Source: Kibdelosporangium aridum (lineage in GTDB: Bacteria > Actinomycetota > Actinomycetes > Mycobacteriales > Pseudonocardiaceae). Taken from it: 64,000 nucleotides of DNA. Position numbers and translations under genes: made by a program. Under the pieces are notes generated by a model. The model had not been told where the DNA came from, did not search any database, and saw only the letters and a program-made list of their open reading frames with translations. The stretch is from assembly GCF_900176515.1 (NCBI RefSeq), contig NZ_FWXV01000002.1, forward strand, positions 124,001 to 188,000, in the 5' to 3' direction. This document shows positions 25,050-33,255 of this stretch, one piece after another. Numbering within the stretch: position 1 is the first letter of the stretch; each line of letters opens with the position of its first letter.

Positions 25050-25385
25050 ATGTCAGGCGAAGTCAACTGGTTCGAGCTCGCTGTCGACGACACCGCCAAG
25101 GCCACGAAGTTCTTCGGCACCGTGCTCGGGTGGCAGACCGCGCCGTTCGAGGGCCAGGACTACCACCTCGTCACCAACGGGGCCGCGGGCGCGATCGCGC
25201 CGAAGTCCGCCGAGCTGCCTGCCAGCCGCGTCTACTTCCACGTGGCTGACCTCGACGCCACCCTCGCCAAGATCGGTGAGCTCGGCGGCAAGCCCGGCGA
25301 CACCATCCCCATCCCCGGCTTCGGCCGGATCGCGCACTGCCACGACGACCAGGGCACGTCGTTCAGCCTCTTCCAGCCGAACTGA
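25050..25385 (+). CDS. VOC (glyoxalase/bleomycin resistance) family protein
   Basis: A 111-residue single VOC-domain protein. The N-terminal VNWFELAVDDTAKATKFFGTVLGW and C-terminal GFGRIAHCHDDQGTSFSLFQPN match the small glyoxalase-like group in which one chain supplies half of a dimeric metal site. Possible activities are a lyase, dioxygenase or ligand-binding role; none can be picked. The ATG at 25050 follows GAAGGGAAAA. It is followed by convergent genes after only 7 nt. Confidence 0.9.
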   Translation: MSGEVNWFELAVDDTAKATKFFGTVLGWQTAPFEGQDYHLVTNGAAGAIAPKSAELPASRVYFHVADLDATLAKIGELGGKPGDTIPIPGFGRIAHCHDDQGTSFSLFQPN

Positions 25386-25392
25386 CCCCAGG

Positions 25393-25791
25393 TCATCTGG
25401 GCTGGTGGGACGATCCCGTCCCGCCAGCCCGCGGCCCGGCGAAGAACACCGTGTCGTCCTCGAACTGCACCGACCAGTGGTGCTCATCGGCAGGCAACGC
25501 GAACGTGACCAGCCGCAGCCCGTCGAAGTCCATCGTCAGGTCCAGGAACTTCGACACCTCCACGCCCGTCAGCGTTCTGCCGTCCAGCTCGGTGATCATT
25601 CCCCTGATGTAGTCCCGGTCGTCCCCGCTCGCCACCAGGAACTCTTCGTCGTCCTCGATCCGCCACGCGGCGTCGTTGACCAACACCAGGCAGCCACCCA
25701 GCTCGATCGTGACCGACGAACCCGACAGCAGGTTCAGCCGCGCTTCCTGGACGGTCCAGCCCACCAGGCCGTACACGCGCTCAAGGCTCAT
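25393..25791 (-). CDS. Hypothetical protein, paralogue of its neighbour
   Basis: A 132-residue protein of unknown family. Its central and C-terminal part (AAWRIEDDEEF, ELDGRTLTGVEV, LTMDFDGLRLVTFALP, HHWSVQFEDDTVFFAGP) aligns along its length with the protein encoded just upstream at 25788-26132, so the two arose by duplication. The pattern suggests a beta-rich fold with a conserved Trp-containing end. The ATG at 25791 overlaps the upstream stop by 4 nt (ATGA), implying coupled translation and perhaps a heteromeric complex. Confidence 0.7.
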   Translation of the reverse strand: MSLERVYGLVGWTVQEARLNLLSGSSVTIELGGCLVLVNDAAWRIEDDEEFLVASGDDRDYIRGMITELDGRTLTGVEVSKFLDLTMDFDGLRLVTFALPADEHHWSVQFEDDTVFFAGPRAGGTGSSHQPR

Positions 25792-26132
25792 CGGATCGCC
25801 CATGTCGTGCCCGGGCCGATGTCCCATACCTCGCCGTCGGGTGAGCGCAACGACCACTGCTGCCACGACTGCGTCTCCTCCCGCGCGGTGACTGGGAACA
25901 CCCGCAGTGCGCGCGTGGAGAACCTGAACGTGGTGTCGAGGCTTGGCAGTACTATGTCCACGCCCTGCAGGCGTCGGCCGTTGAGCGCACGCGCGGTGGC
26001 GAAGACCTTCGTCGCCGATTCGACCCGCCACGCGTTCGAGTAGATCCACACGGTCCACCGCTGATCATCCGCGTGACTGAGCAGGAACGTCAGCACGCCG
26101 TCCTCGCGGATCCGAATCCGGTGGGCGGTCAT
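25788..26132 (-). CDS. Hypothetical protein, paralogue of its neighbour
   Basis: A 114-residue protein of unknown family. NAWRVESATKVF, ALNGRRLQGVDI, LDTTFRFSTRALRVFPV and SWQQWSLRSPDGEVWDIGPG line up with the downstream paralogue. The ATG at 26132 is the best start because the frame upstream is open but unconvincing. It is divergent from the DUF3516 helicase gene with about 108 bp between them. I assign no function; the pair has no signal peptide and should be cytoplasmic. Confidence 0.65.
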   Translation of the reverse strand: MTAHRIRIREDGVLTFLLSHADDQRWTVWIYSNAWRVESATKVFATARALNGRRLQGVDIVLPSLDTTFRFSTRALRVFPVTAREETQSWQQWSLRSPDGEVWDIGPGTTWAIR

Positions 26133-26240
26133 CCCGCGCAGCCTGGCCGTGCGCGCCAGGACTGGCTCGAGGTCGATCACTTCACCAGGGTCGCACGGCC
26201 GCCGGACAACCGACCGCCGTCGGCTAAGTTTGAAAGGGTC

Positions 26241-28736
26241 ATGACACTCACCGAACTCGTACCCGCCAGCCCTGACCCGGACGCCCTCTTCGACGCGTTC
26301 TCCACCTGGGCGGCCGACCGTGGGCTGAGCCTCTACCCCGCGCAGGAGGAGGCCCTCATCGAGGTCGTCTCCGGATCGAACGTGATCCTGGCGACACCGA
26401 CCGGCTCGGGTAAGAGCCTGGTCGCGGTGGGTGCGCACTTCGCAGCCATGGCCGAGCAGCGGCGCAGCTACTACACCGCCCCGATCAAGGCCCTCGTGTC
26501 GGAGAAGTTCTTCGATCTGTGCGAGGTGTTCGGGGCCGAGAACGTCGGCATGATGACCGGCGACTCCAGTGTGAACGCGGGCGCGCCGATCATCTGCTGC
26601 ACCGCCGAGATCCTGGCCAACATCGCGCTGCGTGACGGCGCCGACGCCGACGTCGGCCAGGTCGTCATGGACGAGTTCCACTTCTACTCCGAGCCCGAGC
26701 GCGGCTGGGCGTGGCAGGTTCCGCTGCTCGAGCTGCCCAAAGCCCAGTTCATCCTGATGTCCGCGACGCTCGGTGACGTCACACGGTTCGAAAAGGACCT
26801 CACGCGCCGTACCGGGCGACAGACCACTGTGGTCAGCTCGGCGCAGCGGCCGGTCCCGCTTTACTACAACTACGCGATGACGCCGTTGCACGAGACGCTC
26901 GAGGAACTGCTGTACACCAACCAGTCCCCGATTTATGTCGTGCACTTCACGCAGGCGTCGGCGATCGAACGCGCCAGCGCGTTGATGAGCATCAATGTCT
27001 CCACGCGCGAGGAAAAAGACCAAATCGCCCGGATGATCGGGCGGTTCCGGTTCACGTCCGGCTTCGGCAAGACACTGTCCCGCCTTGTCCGGCACGGCAT
27101 CGGCGTGCACCACGCGGGCATGCTGCCGAAGTACCGGCGGCTGGTCGAGCGTCTCGCCCAGGCCGGACTGCTGAAGATCATCTGCGGTACGGACACCCTC
27201 GGCGTCGGGATCAACGTTCCTATTCGGACCGTCCTGTTCACCGGACTGTCCAAATACGACGGCACGAGGACGCGGCACCTCAAGGCGCGTGAGTTCCACC
27301 AGATCGCCGGGCGGGCCGGTCGCGCGGGATACGACACCGTCGGCAACGTCGTCGTCCAGGCGCCGGAGCACGAGGTCGAGAACGAGCGCTTGCTCGCCAA
27401 GGCGGGTGACGACCCGAAGAAGCGCCGCAAGGTCGTCCGCAAGAAGCCGCCGGAGGGCTTCGTCTCGTGGAGCAAGCAAACGTTCGAGCGGCTGATCGCG
27501 GCCGAGCCCGAGCCGTTGACATCCAGCTTCGCGGTCAGCCATTCCATGCTGCTGAACGTGATCGGCCGCCCCGGCGACGCGTTCAAAGCCATGCGGCACC
27601 TGCTTGAGGACAACCACGAGGACCGCGCGTCACAGCGCAAGCTCATCCGCCGGTCGATCGCGATCTACCGCGCCCTGGTCGCCGCGGGCGTGGTCGAGAA
27701 GCTGGACGAACCCGACGAGACCGGCCGTACGGTCCGGCTCACCGTCGACCTGCAGTTCGACTTCGCGTTGAACCAACCGCTCTCCCCGCTGGCCCTCGCC
27801 GCGATCGACTTGCTGGACAAGCAATCGCCGAGCTACCCGCTGGACGTTCTCTCGGTCATCGAGTCCACTTTGGAAAGTCCACGGCAGATTCTGTCGGCGC
27901 AGCAACACAAGGCGCGCGGCGAAGCCGTGAACAAGATGAAGGCCGAGGGCATCGAGTACGACGAGCGGATGGCGTTGCTGGAAGACGTCAAGCATCCCGA
28001 GCCGCTCGCCGAACTGCTGCACGCGGCGTACGAGATGTACCGGCAAGGCCACCCGTGGGTCGCGGACTACCACCTTGAACCCAAGGCCATCGTGCGCGAC
28101 ATGTACGAGCGCGCGATGAACTTCGCCGACTACGTCAGCTTCTACCAGCTCGCCCGCTCGGAAGGGTTGGTACTGCGGTATTTGGCGGACGCGTACAAGG
28201 CCGTCAAGCAGACCGTGCCGGACGAGGCCAAGACCGACGAGCTGCAGGACCTGGTCGAATGGCTCGGCGAACTGGTCCGCCAGGTCGACTCCAGCCTGAT
28301 CGACGAGTGGGAGAAGCTGGCCAACCCGGACGACGAGGAAATCCAGCAGCAGGACGACATCCCGCCCGGCGTCACCCAGAACGCCCGCGCTTTCCGTGTC
28401 CTGGTGCGCAACGCGTTCTTCCGCCGGGTGGAACTGGCGTCCCGCCGCAACTACTACGAGCTTGGCCAGCTCGACGCCGCCGACGGCTGGGATTACGAGG
28501 CATGGCAGGAAGCCCTCACGCCGTACTTCGAGGAGCACGACTCGCTTCCGGCAGGTCCCGAGGCCCGCGGACCGCACCTGTTCATTGTGGAGCAGAAGCC
28601 GGACATGTGGCTGGTCCGGCAGATCATCGACGACCCGGCCGGTGACCACGACTGGGCGATCTCCGGTGAGGTGGACCTTGCGGCTTCCGACGAAGCAGGC
28701 ACCGCGGTCGTCCGGATCACCGAAGTCGGCAACTAG
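26241..28736 (+). CDS. Ski2-like DEAD/DEAH-box helicase with C-terminal DUF3516
   Basis: An 831-residue superfamily 2 helicase. Motifs run in order: Q-motif-like LYPAQEEAL, Walker A ATPTGSGKS (about residue 54), DEFH Walker B (about 143), SATLGD, HHAGMLPKYRRLVE, GTDTLGVGINVP and HQIAGRAGRAGYDT. The last 400 residues are the DUF3516 module restricted mainly to actinobacteria. An RNA or DNA unwinding role is expected; the closest known relatives are Ski2/Brr2-type and Lhr-like helicases. The ATG at 26241 follows GAAAGGG. It ends at a strong terminator, so it is probably monocistronic. Confidence 0.92.
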   Translation: MTLTELVPASPDPDALFDAFSTWAADRGLSLYPAQEEALIEVVSGSNVILATPTGSGKSLVAVGAHFAAMAEQRRSYYTAPIKALVSEKFFDLCEVFGAENVGMMTGDSSVNAGAPIICCTAEILANIALRDGADADVGQVVMDEFHFYSEPERGWAWQVPLLELPKAQFILMSATLGDVTRFEKDLTRRTGRQTTVVSSAQRPVPLYYNYAMTPLHETLEELLYTNQSPIYVVHFTQASAIERASALMSINVSTREEKDQIARMIGRFRFTSGFGKTLSRLVRHGIGVHHAGMLPKYRRLVERLAQAGLLKIICGTDTLGVGINVPIRTVLFTGLSKYDGTRTRHLKAREFHQIAGRAGRAGYDTVGNVVVQAPEHEVENERLLAKAGDDPKKRRKVVRKKPPEGFVSWSKQTFERLIAAEPEPLTSSFAVSHSMLLNVIGRPGDAFKAMRHLLEDNHEDRASQRKLIRRSIAIYRALVAAGVVEKLDEPDETGRTVRLTVDLQFDFALNQPLSPLALAAIDLLDKQSPSYPLDVLSVIESTLESPRQILSAQQHKARGEAVNKMKAEGIEYDERMALLEDVKHPEPLAELLHAAYEMYRQGHPWVADYHLEPKAIVRDMYERAMNFADYVSFYQLARSEGLVLRYLADAYKAVKQTVPDEAKTDELQDLVEWLGELVRQVDSSLIDEWEKLANPDDEEIQQQDDIPPGVTQNARAFRVLVRNAFFRRVELASRRNYYELGQLDAADGWDYEAWQEALTPYFEEHDSLPAGPEARGPHLFIVEQKPDMWLVRQIIDDPAGDHDWAISGEVDLAASDEAGTAVVRITEVGN

Positions 28737-28741
28737 CGCAC

Positions 28742-28772
28742 CCTTGTGATCGGCTTGCAGTCGATCACAAGG
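28742..28772 (+). terminator. Hairpin terminator after the DUF3516 helicase
   Basis: CCTTGTGATCG (28742-28752) and CGATCACAAGG (28762-28772) form a perfect 11-bp stem with a 9-nt loop, 5 nt after the helicase stop. Confidence 0.85.
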
Positions 28773-28805
28773 ATTGCTGGAGTCGCGTACTTCAGTCTTC
28801 TTGGC

Positions 28806-29159
28806 ATGAAGAAACAAATCGCTTCCGTACTCACTGGGGTTGCCGCACTGGGCGCCATGGCAACCATCAACGCCGGAACGGCACACGCCGATGTCAAGTC
28901 GAACTGCAATCCCAGTTTCTGCATCGCAGCCGACATCTACGACGGCTCCAATGATGTGAAGCGGGTGGCCGACGTCACGCTCTCGGTGCGCAATGGCGAT
29001 GCAAGGCAGCGCCTCAAGATCTTCATCGCCAGCAACAGCTGGACCTCGCCGACGCCTCGCCAGACGTACAAGGTGTACCCGAACAGGAACTACAAGGACG
29101 GCACTCTGATCTGCGGTTCTACCCTCGCCTCGACTGACTACGTCTGCGTCAAGGTCTGA
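28806..29159 (+). CDS. Small secreted protein with four cysteines
   Basis: A 117-residue precursor. A Sec signal peptide (KKQIASVLTGVAALGAMATINAGTAHA, split by the AHA-D cleavage site) leaves a mature protein of about 88 residues. Mature cysteines occur as a close pair near the N-terminus (NCNPSFC) and a second pair in GTLICG and DYVCVKV, fitting two disulfides. The middle (VADVTLSVRNGDARQRLKIFIAS) looks beta-rich. The function is unknown. The ATG at 28806 directly starts the signal peptide. The gene stands alone between two terminators. Confidence 0.8.
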   Translation: MKKQIASVLTGVAALGAMATINAGTAHADVKSNCNPSFCIAADIYDGSNDVKRVADVTLSVRNGDARQRLKIFIASNSWTSPTPRQTYKVYPNRNYKDGTLICGSTLASTDYVCVKV

Positions 29160-29163
29160 CCAT

Positions 29164-29203
29164 TGACGTGAAGGGCCGCGTCCGGACGCGGCCCTTCACG
29201 TCA
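29164..29203. terminator. Perfect 40-bp palindrome, bidirectional terminator
   Basis: Bases 29164-29183 are the exact reverse complement of 29184-29203 (TGACGTGAAGGGCCGCGTCC and its complement), a 20-bp arm with no loop bases. It lies between the convergent stops of the four-cysteine protein (29159) and the M28 peptidase (29206). Confidence 0.9.
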
Positions 29204-29205
29204 CT

Positions 29206-30597
29206 TCAGGACTGCGGTGTCGGGAACGCGACCGGGCTGCGGTGTCCTGCCTTGTCGTAGGCGCGGACGCCGAAGAACACGTTGTCCTTGGACAGGTCGA
29301 TCACGGCTTTCGTGACGTCGCCGACGTCGATGTAGTGCGTCCAGTCGTTGGCTGTCGTCTCGCGCCAGACGACCTCGTAACCTGCGAGGTCAGGCTCGGT
29401 TCCACGCTGCCACAACAGATCTGTCTCGTTGGTCAGCCTGGATGTGTTGATCCGGACGCCTTTCGGCGTGCCGGGACCGTTCGCCAATGACCAGAGTGTG
29501 GCCGCGTTGACCTTCGCGACCCTTGCGATGTATGGGAAATCGCAGAACTCCGGCAGGTCGCCGAACTGCACACCGTTCTCCACCCGGACATCCTGGTGCT
29601 GGTGCGCGTAGTTCTCGTTCGGCTCAGTGAACCTGGCCGCGGGGTAGGCCTGTTCCAAGAATGGGATGTGGTCGCCGCCGCGCAGATACCTGTCCCTGCG
29701 GTAGATCACGCGTACGTTCATTCCGGTCGCGTCGTTCACCGCGACACTTCGCACGAACCGTGAGAGCTGGCGTGAACTCGAGTCGTTCTCGCCACCGACA
29801 GACCGCCGGGTATTCGCTTCCGCAGGGGTTTCCGCGGTCGGGACGCCTTCGGCGAACAGCCGTACCGTCCGGGGGTCGCGGGTGCCGTCGTCGGCCGTGC
29901 TGCTGCCGATGATGTCGTTGGTGAACATCGCTTGGATGTCCGCCCCCGCGGCCTTGTACTGAGTCGCCATGTGCCTGGCGCCGTGCAGGCCTTGCTCCTC
30001 ACCGGCGACGGCCGCGAATACGATGGTCGCTTCCGGCCGCCGCTTCGACATGATCCGCGCCAGCTCCATCGAGACGGCGACACCTGAGGCGTCGTCGTTC
30101 GCGCCTGGCGCGTCTTTGGTGAAGTCGTTCGCGTCGGTGCAGCGTGAGTCGTAGTGACCGGAGACCACATAGATCCGGTCAGGAGATGTGGATCCCCGCA
30201 GGGTGGCCATGACGTTGGTGATCCGGACCGCCTCGGGGATGCGGGGCGGCGCAGGCTGCTGGATGTAGGACTGCAGCTCGACCTTCATGTTCTCGTTGGC
30301 CCATTTGCTCATCTCGGCGAAGATCCAGTCACGGGACGCGCCGATGCCTCGAACCGGATCATCCTGCGAGGACAGCGTGTGCCTGGTGCCGAACGAGGCC
30401 AGCTTGCGGACGATCGCCTCGATCCTCCGGTGATCGATCTCCCGCAGGATCTGCTTGAGCTCGGCGTCCGGCGGTTGTGGCTTGACCGGCTTGCCGGGTC
30501 CGCGGTCCCCGAGTTGCTCGGCACCGGCCGGGATACCGGCGCTCGCCACCGCGGCCGCGGCGATGGATGCAGACAAGAACGTTCTTCTCGTGCCCAT
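29206..30597 (-). CDS. Exported M28-family zinc aminopeptidase
   Basis: A 463-residue secreted peptidase. The N-terminus GTRRTFLSASIAAAAVASAG is a twin-arginine signal. Co-catalytic zinc ligands and the catalytic Glu are visible in VSGHYDS, APGANDDASG, VAGEEQGLHG, MFTNDIIG and the late His of FTEPNENYAHQHQDV; GGDHIPFLEQ is also typical. The last 90 residues resemble a fibronectin-like domain (DLAGYEVVWRETTANDW). M28 enzymes release N-terminal amino acids from peptides outside the cell. Together with the nearby peptide ABC transporter this suggests peptide scavenging. It ends at a 40-bp palindrome. Confidence 0.92.
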   Translation of the reverse strand: MGTRRTFLSASIAAAAVASAGIPAGAEQLGDRGPGKPVKPQPPDAELKQILREIDHRRIEAIVRKLASFGTRHTLSSQDDPVRGIGASRDWIFAEMSKWANENMKVELQSYIQQPAPPRIPEAVRITNVMATLRGSTSPDRIYVVSGHYDSRCTDANDFTKDAPGANDDASGVAVSMELARIMSKRRPEATIVFAAVAGEEQGLHGARHMATQYKAAGADIQAMFTNDIIGSSTADDGTRDPRTVRLFAEGVPTAETPAEANTRRSVGGENDSSSRQLSRFVRSVAVNDATGMNVRVIYRRDRYLRGGDHIPFLEQAYPAARFTEPNENYAHQHQDVRVENGVQFGDLPEFCDFPYIARVAKVNAATLWSLANGPGTPKGVRINTSRLTNETDLLWQRGTEPDLAGYEVVWRETTANDWTHYIDVGDVTKAVIDLSKDNVFFGVRAYDKAGHRSPVAFPTPQS

Positions 30598-30712
30598 GCC
30601 GTCGTCCTACGCGCAACCGAAGGTCATGTCCAGCCCCAAAAGTCGCGCGCCAACGCGGCGCTGCGTTGGTATGGTGCGCCAGGCCGCGCTCAAGGAGAGG
30701 AACCAGGCGACG

Positions 30713-31537
30713 ATGCAGGCGTCAGAGGTTCCGCGTGCGGTGGACGCAGCCATGTCGATCGCCTCATCACTTGAGCTGGCAGTCGAGGACGCGATCGTCC
30801 TGCAGGACTCGAACAAGCTCACTTTGCGTCTGCTGCCTTGCGACGTCCTGGCCCGAGTGGCACCCGTAGCGAATCAGGTCGCACAGCTGGAAATCGAGCT
30901 CGCTCAACGGCTCACCGAAGCCGGGAGCCCAGTGGCTGTTCTCGAGCCTCGAGTGCAGCCATGCGTCTACGAGCGTGATGGCTTCGTTGTCACGCTATGG
31001 ACCTACTACGAACCTGCGACGCTTCCAGAGATCTCGGCGGCTGACTACGCCCATGCCCTTCATCGGCTGCATACCGGCATGCGGAAACTCGATGTGCCCA
31101 CGCCGCACTTCACCGATCGAGTCGAACAGGCCCAACAACTCGTGGCAAGCCGCGATCGCACTCCGGAGCTCGCCGACGCGGACCGGATGCTTCTCGGCCA
31201 CACGTTGCGAGACCTGAGACAAATGATCAGCGAGCACGGTTGTGCCGAGCAGCTGCTGCACGGCGAGCCGCACCCAGGCAACGTGCTCTCCACGAACAAT
31301 GGGCCGCTGTTCATAGACCTTGAGACGTGCTGCCGCGGGCCAGTCGAATTCGACCTCGCCCATGCTCCCGACGAAGTCAGCGAGCACTACCCGGGCGTCA
31401 ATCAGGACCTGCTACGCCAGTGCCGGATCCTCGTGCTGGCGATGATCACCACGTGGCGCTGGGATCGCGGCGACCAACTGCCCAACGGACGTCAGCTGGG
31501 CATGCAGTGGCTCGACCAGATCCGGGCGGCGCGCTAG
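30713..31537 (+). CDS. Aminoglycoside phosphotransferase/choline kinase-like protein
   Basis: A 274-residue APH-fold kinase. The catalytic loop reads LLHGEPHPGNVL and the metal-binding segment PLFIDLETCCRGPVEFDLAH. In standard APH enzymes the loop is HGDxxxxN, so the usual catalytic Asp is Glu here. The N-lobe is short. The substrate could be a sugar, choline-like or antibiotic hydroxyl; resistance should not be assumed. The ATG at 30713 follows AAGGAGAGG at some distance; an ATG at 30671 is also open. The 3' end overlaps the convergent ABC gene by 4 nt (CTAG). Confidence 0.8.
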   Translation: MQASEVPRAVDAAMSIASSLELAVEDAIVLQDSNKLTLRLLPCDVLARVAPVANQVAQLEIELAQRLTEAGSPVAVLEPRVQPCVYERDGFVVTLWTYYEPATLPEISAADYAHALHRLHTGMRKLDVPTPHFTDRVEQAQQLVASRDRTPELADADRMLLGHTLRDLRQMISEHGCAEQLLHGEPHPGNVLSTNNGPLFIDLETCCRGPVEFDLAHAPDEVSEHYPGVNQDLLRQCRILVLAMITTWRWDRGDQLPNGRQLGMQWLDQIRAAR

Positions 31538-33255
31538 GCGAGCTGGCGCCAGGCCTCACGGCGGCGACGTTGCTCTTCGGGGTCGGCAACGGGCGCTGCG
31601 GCGAGCAAGCGTTGGGTGTACGGGTGGATCGGCTCGGCGAGCACGCCGTTTGTCGGGCCCTGTTCGACCACGTGGCCGCGGTGCATCACTGCGACGCGTC
31701 CGGCTAGCTGCTCGATCACCGCTAGGTCGTGGCTGATGAACAGGCACGCGAAGCCGTGTTCCTCCTGCAGGGCACGGAACAGGTCGAGCACCTTGGCCTG
31801 CACCGACACGTCCAGCGCGCTGGTCGGCTCGTCCGCGATCAGCAAGGTCGGATTGAGGGCCAATGCCCGTGCGATGCACACGCGTTGCCTTTGCCCGCCG
31901 GACAATTCATGGGGATATCGAGTCCGTAGCGACGCGGAAAGCTGGACTGATTCCAGCAACTCGGCGACCCGTTTGTCCACACCGGACCCGTTGAGTGCTT
32001 TGTGCAGCCGGATCGGCTCGGCCACGCTGTCGCCGACCGGGGTACGTGGGTTCAGCGACGACAGTGGGTCCTGAAATACCACGCCTATGTTGCGCCGCAA
32101 CGCCTTGGCCGCTCGGCCGCGTACGCGCGCGATGTCGACGCCATTGACCCGCACGCAGCCGCTGGTCGCCTTGACCAGGCCGGTGACCGCGCCGGCCACC
32201 GTGCTCTTGCCGGAGCCCGATTCACCGACCAGCCCGAGCACCTCACCAGGCTCGATGTGCAGGCTGACCCGGTCGGCCGCGTGCACGGAGATCGCCCGGA
32301 ACCTGCCGCCGTAGACCACCGACAGGTTTTCCACGCTCAGCACCGGCTTGTCGGCGGGCACGTCCGGCACGGACTCCGTCGCCGGGTGGTCGGCGACCGC
32401 GAGGTGGTTCTCGCGGACCACCAGGTCTGAAGCAAGCGCTCGTTCGACGCCCTCGGTCGCCCGGGAGCCGAGCGTGATCACCGAACCGAGTAGCTCCTGG
32501 GTGTACTTCTCCTTCGGCGCAGTGAAGATGTCGGTCACCGTGCCCTGTTCGACGACCTGGCCGTCGTACATCACCACAACCCGGTCGGCGAGGTCCGCAA
32601 CCACGCCCATGTCGTGCGTGATCAGCAGGATCGCTGTCTGGAGCCGGCTTCGCAGGTCCCGCAGCAACTCCAGGATCTCCGCCTGGACCGTGACGTCCAG
32701 TGCGGTGGTCGGTTCGTCCGCGATCAGCAACTTCGGCTCGTTGGCCACCGCCATCGCGATCACGATCCGCTGCAGCTGACCACCGGACAGCTCGTGCGGG
32801 TACGACCGGAACCTGCGGGCCGGTTCGGGCAGGCCGACCAGTTCCAGCAACTCGATCGCCCGGCTGCGGGCGTCCGCTGTGGACAGTTCCTGATGCGCCT
32901 TGATCGCCTCGACGAGCTGGTCGCCCACGGTGAAAACCGGGTTGAGCGCGCTCATCGGTTCCTGGAACACCATGCCGACGTCACCGCCGCGGACCTTGCG
33001 CAGGTCCGCGGGCGGCATGTCGTACAGGTCCCGGCCGTCCAGCAGGGCACGGCCGGACACCTTCGCGGTGGACGGCAGCAACCCCAGCAGGGACATGGCC
33101 GTCACGGTCTTGCCCGAGCCCGATTCCCCCACCACGGCAACGACTTCGCCTGCCGCGATGGAGTAGGAGACCGAGCGCACCGCTTGGACGGAGCCGAAGC
33201 TGACTTCGACACTGTCCAAAATCAACAAATGGCTACGTTCAAGCAGATCCGTCAC
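31534..33255 (-). CDS. Peptide ABC transporter, double ATPase (DppD-DppF fusion)
   Basis: A 573-residue protein with two complete ABC ATPase domains in one chain. The first has GESGSGKT (about residue 44), LSGGQLQR and LLIADEPTTALD; the second, starting near residue 300, has GESGSGKS, LSGGQRQR and LLIADEPTSALD. In other bacteria these are separate OppD/DppD and OppF/DppF proteins. It energises import through the two permeases encoded upstream. The GTG at 33255 overlaps the stop of the substrate-binding protein (GTGA). It is the last gene of a four-gene transporter operon. Confidence 0.93.
   Translation of the reverse strand: MTDLLERSHLLILDSVEVSFGSVQAVRSVSYSIAAGEVVAVVGESGSGKTVTAMSLLGLLPSTAKVSGRALLDGRDLYDMPPADLRKVRGGDVGMVFQEPMSALNPVFTVGDQLVEAIKAHQELSTADARSRAIELLELVGLPEPARRFRSYPHELSGGQLQRIVIAMAVANEPKLLIADEPTTALDVTVQAEILELLRDLRSRLQTAILLITHDMGVVADLADRVVVMYDGQVVEQGTVTDIFTAPKEKYTQELLGSVITLGSRATEGVERALASDLVVRENHLAVADHPATESVPDVPADKPVLSVENLSVVYGGRFRAISVHAADRVSLHIEPGEVLGLVGESGSGKSTVAGAVTGLVKATSGCVRVNGVDIARVRGRAAKALRRNIGVVFQDPLSSLNPRTPVGDSVAEPIRLHKALNGSGVDKRVAELLESVQLSASLRTRYPHELSGGQRQRVCIARALALNPTLLIADEPTSALDVSVQAKVLDLFRALQEEHGFACLFISHDLAVIEQLAGRVAVMHRGHVVEQGPTNGVLAEPIHPYTQRLLAAAPVADPEEQRRRREAWRQLA

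Noticed and set aside
30713..31537. Aminoglycoside resistance gene
   Set aside because: Only the fold is shared; the catalytic loop differs and no resistance-type substrate residues can be assigned.
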